Source: Taklimakanibacter sp050246735 (GTDB lineage: Bacteria > Pseudomonadota > Alphaproteobacteria > Rhizobiales > Aestuariivirgaceae). Taken from it: a stretch of DNA of 64,000 nt. The translations under genes were made by a program, and so were the position numbers. Positions 25,506-34,663 of this stretch are shown piece after piece; position 1 is the stretch's first letter, and every line of letters begins with the position of its first letter. The notes beneath the pieces were generated by a model. It saw only the letters and a list, made by a program, of their open reading frames with translations, made no database searches and was not told the origin of the DNA. The DNA lies in NCBI GenBank assembly GCA_050246735.1, contig JBFWVM010000005.1, positions 62,001 to 126,000 of the forward strand, given 5' to 3'.

Positions 25506-26551
25506 GCCGCCCCTTTGCCGAGGTTGTATTTCATGATCGACCCGTGCCGTCCGTCCCGGTCGCGCTCCAGCGAGAAGGCATCGCCGGGCGGTCCCCGCCG
25601 GTCGCGCAGGACCGCATCGATCCGCGCCATGTCCTTGGGAGCGAGCTCGAGATCGGCGATGGCCGCATTGGCCGCGAGATGGCTCCGGTCGCGGGCGCCC
25701 ACGATGACCGCGGCGACCTGCGGCCGCTGCAGGACGGCGCGGCTCGCGACCGTTGCGATGTCGCTGCCATGGTCGTCCGCGATATGGCGCAGCGTCCGGA
25801 GCAGGTGCTGGAACAGGTCCCAGCCGCCGAAATCGTCGATGATCAGCTTGTATTTGGTGAGCGAGCGGTTCTCGAAGGGCGACCGCGGCTCGCTCTTGCC
25901 GAGCCAGTGGTCGCTCAGGAAACCGCCGGCCACCGAGCCGTAGCACAGGAGGTGCATGCCATGCCCGCGGCCGAGCGCGGTGAGCCCGTTTTCAGGCCTC
26001 GCGTCGAGCAGGGAATATTGCACTTGCATGCTGACCAGGGGAACGCCCGCCGCGAGGAGCTCGGCCGAATGCGGCGTGTCGAAATTGGTGCCGCCCAGGA
26101 GATGGATCTTGCCTTGTCCCTGGAGCTCGACGAGCCGCAGCGCCGTCTCGACATAGCCGGGTATCGCGTAGTCCCACCAATGGAACTGCACCAGATCGAG
26201 ACGGTCCATATCGAGACGCTTGAGCGACCGGTCGATCACCTCGGTCACATGCGCCTTGCCGATCCTGGGCAGGATGTCGAGATCGGGCACGAATTTGGTG
26301 TGCACCTTGATGCGCCCGAGCGCTGCGGCCCCATGCGTGCGGCGATAGGCGGAGCGGAACGCGCCGATGATCTCCTCGACGCCGGTATAGATGTCGGCGC
26401 AGTCGAAGCTGGTGATCCCGGCTTCGGCACAGGCGACCAGGTCGTCGACCGCGGCGCGCCGGTCGACGGCGCCATGGCCGCCCGCCAGTTGCCAGCCGCC
26501 GCGGATGACGCGCGAGATCTCATAGCCGGGACGCAGCGCGAAATGGTCCAT
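25502..26551 (-). CDS. Aldo/keto reductase
   Basis: NADPH-type reductase of 349 residues from ATG 26551 (MDHFALRPGYEISRV). The catalytic tetrad has canonical spacing: D50, Y55 (FDCADIY), K86 (HTKF) and H124 (VQFHWW). It resembles the reductase half of the fusion protein at 22234 (shared RGGWQLA/CGLWQIA, LQ/VQFHWW and FDTPHS/FDTGHL segments), so the operon carries two related reductases. Its start lies 5 bp from the stop of the TIGR04076-like gene. Confidence 0.9.
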   Translation of the reverse strand: MDHFALRPGYEISRVIRGGWQLAGGHGAVDRRAAVDDLVACAEAGITSFDCADIYTGVEEIIGAFRSAYRRTHGAAALGRIKVHTKFVPDLDILPRIGKAHVTEVIDRSLKRLDMDRLDLVQFHWWDYAIPGYVETALRLVELQGQGKIHLLGGTNFDTPHSAELLAAGVPLVSMQVQYSLLDARPENGLTALGRGHGMHLLCYGSVAGGFLSDHWLGKSEPRSPFENRSLTKYKLIIDDFGGWDLFQHLLRTLRHIADDHGSDIATVASRAVLQRPQVAAVIVGARDRSHLAANAAIADLELAPKDMARIDAVLRDRRGPPGDAFSLERDRDGRHGSIMKYNLGKGAA

Positions 26552-26556
26552 GGGCG

Positions 26557-26910
26557 TCACTCGCGGCCGCGCAGCGCGACCGCCGTCGTCTCGGAATGGC
26601 GGAAGCGCCGCCTGGCGCCGCGGGTGATGCGCAGGCGGCTCGGACAATGGGGATCGGCGCAGGCGACCTCGGCGTCGGTCGACATCCAGTCATGCGGATG
26701 GGTGTCGCGCTGCTTGGCCGCGAGCAGCGGCAGCACGGCGGCGAGCGAATAGATGGAGAAGCCCTGGCCCGGCGGCAGATGCAGCATCTCGCCCCTGAGC
26801 TCGAAATAGTCGCCGGGCCTGGCGCCGCATTGCAGCCTGGCGCCGTCCGGCGCCACGACCTCCACGCGCAGATCATAAAGCTCGAAACTGTCGTCCGAGA
26901 CAGCGGCCAT
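26557..26910 (-). CDS. TIGR04076-like small protein
   Basis: Protein of 117 residues from ATG 26910 (MAAVSDDSFELYDLRVEV), which has AGAGGA upstream; the ATG at 26964 lacks a ribosome site. The layout VEVVAPDG..LQCGARPGDYFELRGEMLHLPPGQGFSIYSLAAVLPLLAAKQR, then CADPHCPSRLRI, matches my memory of the TIGR04076 family, whose function is unknown. Two Cys (CADPHC) could bind a metal. First gene of the minus-strand operon; the livG start is 68 bp away in the other direction. Confidence 0.7.
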   Translation of the reverse strand: MAAVSDDSFELYDLRVEVVAPDGARLQCGARPGDYFELRGEMLHLPPGQGFSIYSLAAVLPLLAAKQRDTHPHDWMSTDAEVACADPHCPSRLRITRGARRRFRHSETTAVALRGRE

Positions 26911-26978
26911 GACGAACCCGTCCTCTGGTGATGAAGCGGGAGGGATGATAACAGCTACTGACATTTGAGGGGAAGGGC

Positions 26979-27733
26979 ATGCTGGAGCTCAGGTCCGTGT
27001 CGAAGCATTTCGGCGGCGCCGAAGTGGTCTCGGACATCTCGCTCGAGGTCGGGCAGGGCGCGATCTCGGGGCTGATCGGGCCGAACGGGGCCGGCAAGAC
27101 CACTCTCTTCAATCTGATCGCCGGCGCGCTCAGGCCTTCCGGGGGTACGATCCGCCTGGCGGGCGCCGACATCACCGGCGAAGCCCCGCACCGGCGCATG
27201 GCGCGCGGGCTCGGGCGCACTTTCCAGATCCCGCGGCCCTTCGCCGGGATGACGCTCATCGAGAACATGCTGGCGGCGGCGCAGGGGCAATCGGGCGAGC
27301 GCCTCCTCGCCAACTGGCTGACCCCCGGCCGGGTCGGCGCCGAGGAGCGCGCCAATGCCGAAAGGGCCATGGCGCATCTCGACTTCCTGGGGCTGGCGCG
27401 GCTGGCGCGCGAGCCGGCGCGCATCCTCTCGGGCGGGCAGCGCAAGCTTCTCGAGCTCGGCCGCGTCCTGATGGCCGATCCGAAGATCATCCTGCTCGAC
27501 GAGCCCGGCGCCGGCGTCAATCCCGCGCTCCTCGACACGATCATCGACCGGGTCGCCGAGATCAACCGGCGCGGCGTCACCTTCCTCATCATCGAGCACA
27601 ATATGGATCTGATCGCGAGGCTCTGCCGCCACGTCTTCGTGCTGGCGGCCGGGCGCATGCTGTTCGAGGGCGCGCCGCAGGCGGCGATCGCCAGCCCGGC
27701 CGTCGTCGAAGCCTATCTCGGCACCGGCGCCTC

Positions 27734-27737
<4 letters not shown>
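26979..27737 (+). CDS. livG: Branched-chain amino acid-type ABC transporter ATP-binding protein LivG
   Basis: ATPase of 252 residues with Walker A GPNGAGKTT, the LivG-specific RTFQIPRPFAGMTLIENM segment, signature LSGGQRK, Walker B IILLDEPGAGVNP and switch His (IIEHNMDLI). Strong ribosome site GAGGGGAAGG before ATG 26979. First gene of the plus-strand livGFHM operon, each gene overlapping the next by a few bases. Divergent from the six-gene minus-strand operon that supplies the binding protein. Confidence 0.93.
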
Positions 27738-28467
<730 letters not shown>

Positions 28468-28471
<4 letters not shown>

Positions 28472-29373
28472 GCCTGCAATTCGTCGCCGACGGCCTGGTC
28501 ATGGGCGCGCTCATCGGCCTCGGCGCGATCGGCGTCACGCTCACCTATTCGATCCTGCGCTTCGCCAATTTCGCCCATGGCGAGTTTCTCGCCTGGGGAA
28601 CCTATCTGGCGCTGGCGCTCTGCGCCGGCATCGCCGCGCTGACCGGCGGCACGGCGACGATCGGCGCGCTCTCCTTCGGCTGGCCCCTCATCGTGGCCGG
28701 CCTCGCGGCGGCGGCGTTCACCGGCCTTCTGGCGCTGGCGCTCGACCGCATCCTGTTCGCGAAATTGCGCGGCCAGGGCAATGCCATCGTGATGGTGATG
28801 GCGAGCTTCGGCGCCTCCATGGCGCTCAGGAGCCTGCTCGAATTCCTGTTCACCTCCGAGCCGCATTATTTCTCGCGCGACATCCAGATCGCCCTGCCGC
28901 TCGTCTTCGGCATCCGGCTGACGCCGGACCAGCTCTTCCTGCTCGGCCTGACCGCTCTTCTCGTCGTCGTCATGGAGGGCTTCATGACGCGAAGCGCGAC
29001 CGGCCGCGCCATGCGCGCCGTCTCCGAGAATCCGGTCCTGGCCAGGGTCGCGGGCGTCGACGTCGAGGGCGTCATCCGCGCCACCTGGATGATCGGCGCC
29101 GCTCTCGCCTGCGCGGCCGGCATCATGCTCGGCCTCACGGTGCAGATCCGGCCCTTCATGGGCTTCGACCTGCTGCTGCCGCTGTTCGCCGCCGCCATAC
29201 TGGGCGGCATCGGCAGCGTGCCGGGCGCCGTGCTGGGCGGGCTGATCGTGGGCCTGGGCGAGGCGGCCGCCGTGCAGTGGATCGGCGCCGAATATCGCGC
29301 CGCCGTCGCCTTCCTCATCCTGATCGCGGTGCTGCTGCTGCGGCCGGCCGGCCTGTTCGGGATGCGCGCCTGA
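28468..29373 (+). CDS. livH: Branched-chain amino acid-type ABC transporter permease LivH
   Basis: Membrane permease of 301 residues. It carries the LivH pattern FVADGLVMGALIGLGAIGVTLTYSILRFANFAHGEF near the N-terminus and the cytoplasmic ATRAMRAVSENPVLARVAGVD-like loop (SATGRAMRAVSENPVLARV). Eight or so membrane segments fit the family. Overlaps LivF and LivM at both ends. Confidence 0.92.
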
Positions 29374-30320
29374 TGCTCGATCTCGTCACCTATGCCGCCT
29401 TCTTCCTGGTGACCGCTCTCACCTACGGCATCGTCTGCCTCGGCCTCAACGTGCAATGGGGCCAGACGGGCCTGTTCAATGTCGGCGTGGCGGGCTTCGT
29501 CGCGGTCGGCGCCTATGTCTCGGCGCTCCTCACCACGCCCGAGGCGGCGGGACGTCTCGGCGGCTTCGGCCTGCCGATCTGGACCGGCTGGACCGCCGCG
29601 GCGCTCATGTCCGGCGCCGCCGCGGCGCTCATCGGCGCCGTCACCTTGCGGCTCAGGGCCGACTATCTCGCCATCACCACCTTCGGCATCGCCATCGCGA
29701 TCCAGCTCGTCGCCGTCAACGCCGAGACGCTGACCGGAGGCCCCTTCGGCATCGGCTTCATCCCGCGCGCCTTTGCAGGCGTCGAGGACCGCCCGCTCGT
29801 CTTCAACCTCGCCAATCTCCTGCTCGTCGGGCTGCTGACCGCTGTTCTCTATTATGGGCTCGAGCGCCTGGTGCGCAGCCCCTGGGGGCGCGTGCTGCGC
29901 GCCATCCGCGAGGACGAGACGGCGGCGCTGTCCTTGGGCAAGAACGCCAATCTCTTCCGCATCCAGGCTTTCGCCCTGGGCGGCGCCATCATGGGCCTCG
30001 CCGGCGCCGTGCAGGCGCATTTCATCGGCTTCATCGCACCCGAGAACTATGCCTCGACCCTGACCTTCCAGGTCTGGGCCATGCTGATCATCGGCGGGTC
30101 GGGCAACAATCTGGGCGCGCTTCTGGGCGCCGTCCTGGTCTGGGGCCTGTGGAGCGTCTCGGGCGTGGTGCTCGCTTCCGCGGTGCCGGCCGAATATCAG
30201 GCGCGCGCCGCCGCCCTGCAGATCGTCCTCATCGGCGTGGCGCTCGCCGCCCTCCTGGTGGTGCGCCCGCGCGGCCTCATCGGCGAGGAGAAAATAGTTT
30301 CTCGTTTCCTCAGTCGCTGA
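29373..30320 (+). CDS. livM: Branched-chain amino acid-type ABC transporter permease LivM
   Basis: Membrane permease of 315 residues from ATG 29373, whose first base is the last base of the livH stop. LivM marks are GLNVQWGQTGLFNVGVAGFVAVGAY near the N-terminus and SPWGRVLRAIREDETAALSLGKN in the cytoplasmic loop. The last ten codons are visibly AT-richer than the rest, at the border with the lower-GC NYN gene segment. An in-frame reading that begins at 29277 overlaps livH and is not needed. Confidence 0.92.
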   Translation: MLDLVTYAAFFLVTALTYGIVCLGLNVQWGQTGLFNVGVAGFVAVGAYVSALLTTPEAAGRLGGFGLPIWTGWTAAALMSGAAAALIGAVTLRLRADYLAITTFGIAIAIQLVAVNAETLTGGPFGIGFIPRAFAGVEDRPLVFNLANLLLVGLLTAVLYYGLERLVRSPWGRVLRAIREDETAALSLGKNANLFRIQAFALGGAIMGLAGAVQAHFIGFIAPENYASTLTFQVWAMLIIGGSGNNLGALLGAVLVWGLWSVSGVVLASAVPAEYQARAAALQIVLIGVALAALLVVRPRGLIGEEKIVSRFLSR

Positions 30321-30399
30321 ATTGCTGACGGATATTCACAAGCTGAAGCGATGGCGAATCATTCAGGCCAACTCTGTTTGTTCGAGAGTCAAGGAGAAT

Positions 30400-30427
30400 T
30401 TGACTTATGTTTCATAAACCCTATATA
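30400..30427 (+). promoter_or_regulatory. Candidate promoter of the NYN-domain gene
   Basis: TTGACT (30400-30405) and TATATA (30422-30427) with 16 bp between them form a good sigma-70-type promoter in a lower-GC stretch. The predicted start point is just before the first hairpin of the leader. Confidence 0.5.
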
Positions 30428-30439
30428 TCGCTTGTACCC

Positions 30440-30497
30440 GCTGACGGCGTGCCGTCAGCTCAAAGGCCGCGTGGAGCGCAAGTTCCAGCGGCCTTTG
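30440..30497 (+). promoter_or_regulatory. Two-hairpin structured 5' leader of the NYN-domain gene
   Basis: Two perfect inverted repeats stand side by side between promoter and gene: gctgacggc/gccgtcagc at 30440-30448 and 30451-30459, and caaaggccgc/gcggcctttg at 30461-30470 and 30488-30497. The second loop contains a further small stem (tgga/tcca). Flanking atatatcgc and gcgtatat could close a multi-branch structure. It ends 18 bp before the start codon. No named riboswitch is recognised. It could be a translational control element, a site processed by an RNase, or a mobile-repeat remnant. Confidence 0.6.
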
Positions 30498-30515
30498 CGT
30501 ATATGGGGCGGAAAA

Positions 30516-31133
30516 ATGAGAGTTTACGTCTACGTAGATGGGTTCAATTTCTACTATCGCGCGCTTAAAGATACGCCCTTCAAGTGGCTCAATCTTCACT
30601 CATTGGCGACACGATTGCTCCGCCCGGGCGATCAGGTTGAAGCCATCCGCTACTTCACTGCTCGTGTAAGCCCGCGTGCCGGCAACCCGGGCGCGCCGCG
30701 TCGCCAGCAAATTCTTCTTAGCGCTCTCGCCACCTTGCCGAATTTTCATGTCCACTACGGTCGATTTCTTCCCAAAACAAAAAGACGTCCGCTTGTGTCC
30801 AATCCCGCGCAATTTGTCGAGATTCTCGACACAGAGGAAAAGGGGTTGGATGTGAATCTCGCCGTCCATTTGGTGAATGATGGTTGGCGCAAGAGATATG
30901 ATTTGGCGCTCGTGATCTCTCAAGATACCGACCTGATAGAACCGATTCGGATTGTCGCAAAAGAACTTGGAATTCCGGTCGGCCTTGTCTGGTCTCAAGG
31001 TCAGCCCAACCCGCAAATGAAGGCGGCGGCTACGTTCGTTCGTCATGTGAGGCGGTCGGACCTGACACTGTCGCTGTTTCCGGATCCGATTGTCACGCCG
31101 ACCGGACGCATACACAAGCCAGCGGGCTGGTGA
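30516..31133 (+). CDS. NYN domain protein (PIN-like nuclease fold)
   Basis: Protein of 205 residues starting MRVYVYVDGFNFYYRALKD at ATG 30516. An in-frame ATG at 30351 would add 55 residues that cross the promoter and both hairpins and is rejected. The YVDGFNFYY motif carries the first acidic residue. Later acidic sites lie in DTEEKGLDVNLAVHL (D near residue 108) and LVISQDTDLIEPIRI, the order expected of the NYN/LabA PIN-like metal-dependent RNase fold. GC content and codon choice are visibly lower than in all neighbours, suggesting transfer. It stands alone between livM and a convergent gene. Target RNA unknown. Confidence 0.85.
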   Translation: MRVYVYVDGFNFYYRALKDTPFKWLNLHSLATRLLRPGDQVEAIRYFTARVSPRAGNPGAPRRQQILLSALATLPNFHVHYGRFLPKTKRRPLVSNPAQFVEILDTEEKGLDVNLAVHLVNDGWRKRYDLALVISQDTDLIEPIRIVAKELGIPVGLVWSQGQPNPQMKAAATFVRHVRRSDLTLSLFPDPIVTPTGRIHKPAGW

Positions 31134-31182
31134 ACCTTGCGACGATTGCACCATCAATTTTTCAGCACCTTTCGCCAAAAGC

Positions 31183-32484
31183 TTAGAGCGCCGTGAGCAA
31201 CGGCCTAAGCCGCCCGCTGCTTGCGGCGAGATCGAGGAAGGTGAAGCGGTCGCGGATCTCCCGGCAGCGCAGCACCGCCTGTTCGTAGAATGGCTGGGGA
31301 AGGTGGACCTCCCGCGGCGTGACCGGCGCGCCGGCGGCGTCGAGCACGCCGCGCAGGTGGTCGGGCGAAAGCGAGACGGCGGCGATCCGTTGGGCGATCT
31401 CGGGCCATGAGCGGTCGAGGCGCTCGTTCAGCCTGTCGGCCGTCTCGCGCGCCAGGCGCTTGCGCGCGAAATCGCTCCAGCAGGATCGCCCGAGCGTCTC
31501 GCCATAGCGCGCGGCGAAGTCGGCCGGCGTTTCGGTATCGGGCGCGAGGACGGGACGCCTGTCGAGCATCTCGCGCTGGAGGCGCGCCATCGACAGCGTC
31601 GTCACGCCGATCTGCTCGCCGTGATAGACGAGCGGGCGATCGGGATCGCCGAGCATGTCGATATAGTGGCTGATCAGGTGCTCGCCCTGGCTGGCTGGCG
31701 CGCTCGATCCGTGGATGGCGGTGCCGAAGCCGGAGAGGACGAGCGTGCGGACGAGCCGTTCCATCGCGGCGATGTCGCCCGCCATCAGCGCCGCCGACTG
31801 AGCGAAGAGCGGGGCTTCGTCGTCGGCCAGCAATGCATAGGGGAGCTGCCGGTAGGGCTGGTCCAGGACGAGATGCGCCAGCAGCCAGTCGGCCTGCGAC
31901 GTCGCCCGGCACAGGCTGTCGCCGAGGCCTGAGCGGATCAGGCGGGCGGGCGCCGCGGCGAGGACGGCAAGGTCGAAGAAGGCGCCGAGCGGCGCCTGGG
32001 CCGGGAGAGATTTCTTGTGCCCGTGCTCGGTGATCGCCGCGTTGAGCGAGGTGTAGCCGTTCATCGACGGCGCGGTCGCGAAGACGGCATAGGGCTTTCC
32101 GTCGCGGGCGCTGACGAACTTGCACAGGTCGTTGATCGTGCCGGAGCCGACCGCGATCAGCGCGCGCGCCGCCTGCGTCGCCGCCCGCAGGCTGTCGGCG
32201 GTCCGGTCGTCGGGATGGGGCGCGCCCGGCAGCACGATGCTGTGGACGTCGAACCGGCCGGCGAGCGCCCGCTCGATGCGCCGGCCGAGCACCTCGTGGG
32301 TCGTCTTGTCGCTCACCACCGCGATCGGGCGCTCGAAGCCGAGGCCCGCCACGAGATCGCGTTCCATGCCCGCGAGCGTCGGCGCGATGACGAGGGCGCG
32401 CGTGGTCACGCGCTGCGGGCCGAGCCCGTCGGGGTCTTCGTAGGTGCCTGCGAGGAGCTCAGTGATCTTGTCGGTGGTCGGCAT
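31183..32484 (-). CDS. sn-Glycerol-1-phosphate dehydrogenase (AraM/EgsA) family protein
   Basis: Metal-dependent dehydrogenase of 433 residues from ATG 32484. Features of the G1P dehydrogenase/iron-alcohol dehydrogenase fold: the nucleotide site AVGSGTINDLCKF, an aspartate ligand in SGLGDSLCR, then two histidine ligands in GEHLISHYID and YHGEQIGV. Family members reduce dihydroxyacetone phosphate or oxidise polyol phosphates. Its start overlaps the kinase gene by 26 bp, so the kinase product is probably its substrate. Together with the class II aldolase upstream it suggests phosphorylation, oxidation and cleavage of a polyol or sugar. Archaeal-type lipid synthesis is possible but less likely in this operon. 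Confidence 0.87.
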   Translation of the reverse strand: MPTTDKITELLAGTYEDPDGLGPQRVTTRALVIAPTLAGMERDLVAGLGFERPIAVVSDKTTHEVLGRRIERALAGRFDVHSIVLPGAPHPDDRTADSLRAATQAARALIAVGSGTINDLCKFVSARDGKPYAVFATAPSMNGYTSLNAAITEHGHKKSLPAQAPLGAFFDLAVLAAAPARLIRSGLGDSLCRATSQADWLLAHLVLDQPYRQLPYALLADDEAPLFAQSAALMAGDIAAMERLVRTLVLSGFGTAIHGSSAPASQGEHLISHYIDMLGDPDRPLVYHGEQIGVTTLSMARLQREMLDRRPVLAPDTETPADFAARYGETLGRSCWSDFARKRLARETADRLNERLDRSWPEIAQRIAAVSLSPDHLRGVLDAAGAPVTPREVHLPQPFYEQAVLRCREIRDRFTFLDLAASSGRLRPLLTAL

Positions 32485-33940
32485 GGTCGCTGCAAGGTGA
32501 CGAGACGAAGGATTTGACCGCCGCGAACAGCCGGCGGTAGCGCTGATAGGACTGCTCGAGCGTGGCGCCGGCGGCGGCGTCGGGCATGAGCGAGCGGGCC
32601 GGCGCGGCAAGCTGCGCCGCGGCCTGCCGGACATCCGGGAAGATTCCCGTCGCCACGCCGGCGAGGAGCGCGGCGCCGAGGACGGAGCTATGGGCATGCT
32701 CCGCCAGCAGGACCGGCAGGCCTGAAATATCGGCGCGCAGCTGCGCCGCGAGAGCGCTGCGCGAGCCGCCCGCCAGCAGCCTGATGGATGTCGGCCGGGC
32801 GCCGAGCTCGGCGAGGCGCGCCAGCACGTCGCGCATGGCGAAGCCGCAGCCTTCGAGCAGAGCGCGCGCGAGATGCTGGGCGCCATGGGCGGGCGTCAGG
32901 CCATAGAAGCAGCCGCGCGCCGCAGCGATCCATTCGGGCGCCATGGTGCCGGTGAGGGCGGGCAGGAAGACGACGCCGTCGGATCCGGCGGGAGCCAGCG
33001 CCGCCGTCGCGTCGAAGCCTTCATAGTCGGCGATGCCGAGAAGGTCCCTGAGCCAGGTGACCGCGCCGCCGGCGAGCCAGCCGGGATTCTCGACGAAATA
33101 GCCGCCCGCCGGATAGGCATGGGTCTCGACCAGGCGCCCGCCGTCGATGACGGGCTCGGCGAAGAGCGCGCCGACCACTTCGCCGGTGCCGATGGCGACG
33201 GAGACCTCGCCGGCTTGCGTCAGCCCGGCGCCGAGCGGCGTCGAGAAGTCGTCGCCCGTCCCGACCGCGACCGGTATGCCGGCGGGAAGCCCGGTGAGAG
33301 CCGCACCCGCCGCCGTGAGCCTGCCGGCGCATTCGCCCGACGGTGCGAGGGAGGGAAGCTCCGCTCTCCTCACGCCGAAGGCCGAAAGCAGGGCGTCGTC
33401 GTAGTCCCGCGCCCTGAGGTCGTAGAGCATGCTGGTCGAGGCGAGCGCGTGATCGATCACGAAAGCGCCGGTCAGCCGCTCGACCATATGGGAGACGGGC
33501 TGGTGGTAGCGCGCCGCGCCGTCCTGGTGCCGCTTGAGCCAGCGGATCTTGGCGCCGAGATGGCTGGCGTCGGGAACGATCCCGGTCTTTGCGTGAAGAC
33601 TGTCCGTGTCGATGTCGAGAAGCTCAGGCCCGGCGCGGCGGTCCATCCAGGTGAGGCAGGGGCCGCTCGGCTCGCCCCGGCCGTCGACCGGGATGCAGCC
33701 GTCGAGCTGGCCGCAGACGGCGAGGCCGCGCACCTGATGCGCGTCCGCCCGCGCCGCGCCGAGCGCATCGGCGATGGCCGGCCCGAGCGACCGTTCCCAC
33801 AGCCGCGGATCCTGCTCGGCCCTGCCGGGGCCCGGGAAATCGGGGCGGTAGGCGCGAAATCCGGCACCTTTCATGGCGAGACCGTCGTCGGTCACCGCCG
33901 CTTTCAGGCTTTGTGTTCCGATGTCGACGCCGACCAGCAT
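32459..33940 (-). CDS. FGGY family carbohydrate kinase
   Basis: Sugar or polyol kinase of 493 residues starting MLVGVDIGTQSLKAAV, with the phosphate loop DIGTQ at 6-10. The pattern HQVRGLAVCGQLDGCIPVD, then AVGTGDDFSTPLGAG (catalytic Asp and FGGY signature region) and LLAGGSRSALAAQLRADI fits xylulokinase/erythritol kinase-type proteins. It lies 26 bp after the class II aldolase gene and overlaps the dehydrogenase gene. Substrate not predictable from sequence alone. Confidence 0.9.
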   Translation of the reverse strand: MLVGVDIGTQSLKAAVTDDGLAMKGAGFRAYRPDFPGPGRAEQDPRLWERSLGPAIADALGAARADAHQVRGLAVCGQLDGCIPVDGRGEPSGPCLTWMDRRAGPELLDIDTDSLHAKTGIVPDASHLGAKIRWLKRHQDGAARYHQPVSHMVERLTGAFVIDHALASTSMLYDLRARDYDDALLSAFGVRRAELPSLAPSGECAGRLTAAGAALTGLPAGIPVAVGTGDDFSTPLGAGLTQAGEVSVAIGTGEVVGALFAEPVIDGGRLVETHAYPAGGYFVENPGWLAGGAVTWLRDLLGIADYEGFDATAALAPAGSDGVVFLPALTGTMAPEWIAAARGCFYGLTPAHGAQHLARALLEGCGFAMRDVLARLAELGARPTSIRLLAGGSRSALAAQLRADISGLPVLLAEHAHSSVLGAALLAGVATGIFPDVRQAAAQLAAPARSLMPDAAAGATLEQSYQRYRRLFAAVKSFVSSPCSDHADHRQDH

Positions 33941-33966
33941 GTCCTGTCGCGATGCCCGTGCGCGGC

Positions 33967-34629
33967 CTAGCAGCAGACCGGCAGGCGCTTCTCGCCCGTC
34001 TGGCCGTAGCTCTTGAACTTCTCCATCACGCGCGCGATCTCGTCGTCGGGCAGGACATGCGGGACGCCCACCTGCAGGGCGCGCCAGTATTGCGCCGCCA
34101 GCGCTTCGATCTCGACCGCGAGCCATGCCGCCTTCTTGAGATTGGGCCCGACGCAGACCATGCCATGATTGGCGAGAAGGCAGGCGGTGCGGTTCTCGAG
34201 CGCGCCCAGTATGTAGTCGGCGAGCTCCTGCGTGCCCCAGGTGACATAGGGAACGCACGGCACCGTCGGTCCGCCGGCGACGGCGATCATGTAATGGATG
34301 GCGGGGATCTCGCGGCGCAGGATGGAGAGCGAGGTGCAGAACATGGAATGCAGATGGATGACCGCGCCGACCTCGGGCTTCTTCGTCATGATGTCGCGGT
34401 GGAAGCGCCATTCGGTGGAGGGCTTGCGTGCTCCCTGATGCGACGCGTCCGGCTTCATGAAGACGACGTCTTCCGGCGTCATCTCGTGATAGGGCACACC
34501 CGACGGCGTGATCAGGAAGCCGCCGTCGACGCGCACGCTGATATTGCCCGACGTTCCCTGATTGACGCCTCTGTCGTTCATGTCGATGCAGGTCGCGATC
34601 ATCTCGCGGCGGATGGCTTGATGTTTCAT
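33967..34629 (-). CDS. Class II aldolase/adducin family protein (fuculose-phosphate aldolase type)
   Basis: Zinc aldolase of 220 residues. Zinc ligands H92 and H94 (IHLHS) and H155 (LLANHG), with acidic E73 (STEWRFH), match FucA/AraD-type enzymes. GTSGNISVRV and TPSGVPYHEM bind the phosphate of the substrate. It would cleave a ketose or aldol phosphate to dihydroxyacetone phosphate plus an aldehyde, or epimerise it. Followed by the kinase and the G1PDH-type dehydrogenase; a DeoR repressor lies 34 bp upstream. The C-terminus ends in CC. Confidence 0.9.
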   Translation of the reverse strand: MKHQAIRREMIATCIDMNDRGVNQGTSGNISVRVDGGFLITPSGVPYHEMTPEDVVFMKPDASHQGARKPSTEWRFHRDIMTKKPEVGAVIHLHSMFCTSLSILRREIPAIHYMIAVAGGPTVPCVPYVTWGTQELADYILGALENRTACLLANHGMVCVGPNLKKAAWLAVEIEALAAQYWRALQVGVPHVLPDDEIARVMEKFKSYGQTGEKRLPVCC

Positions 34630-34663
34630 CTGGATCTCCCGGCAGCGTCGGTTGGATGAGGGG

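Noticed and set aside
30351..30515. Longer start for the NYN-domain protein
   Set aside because: The extra 55 residues would be encoded across the promoter and both hairpins and have no family match; MRVYVYVDGFNF is the expected start.
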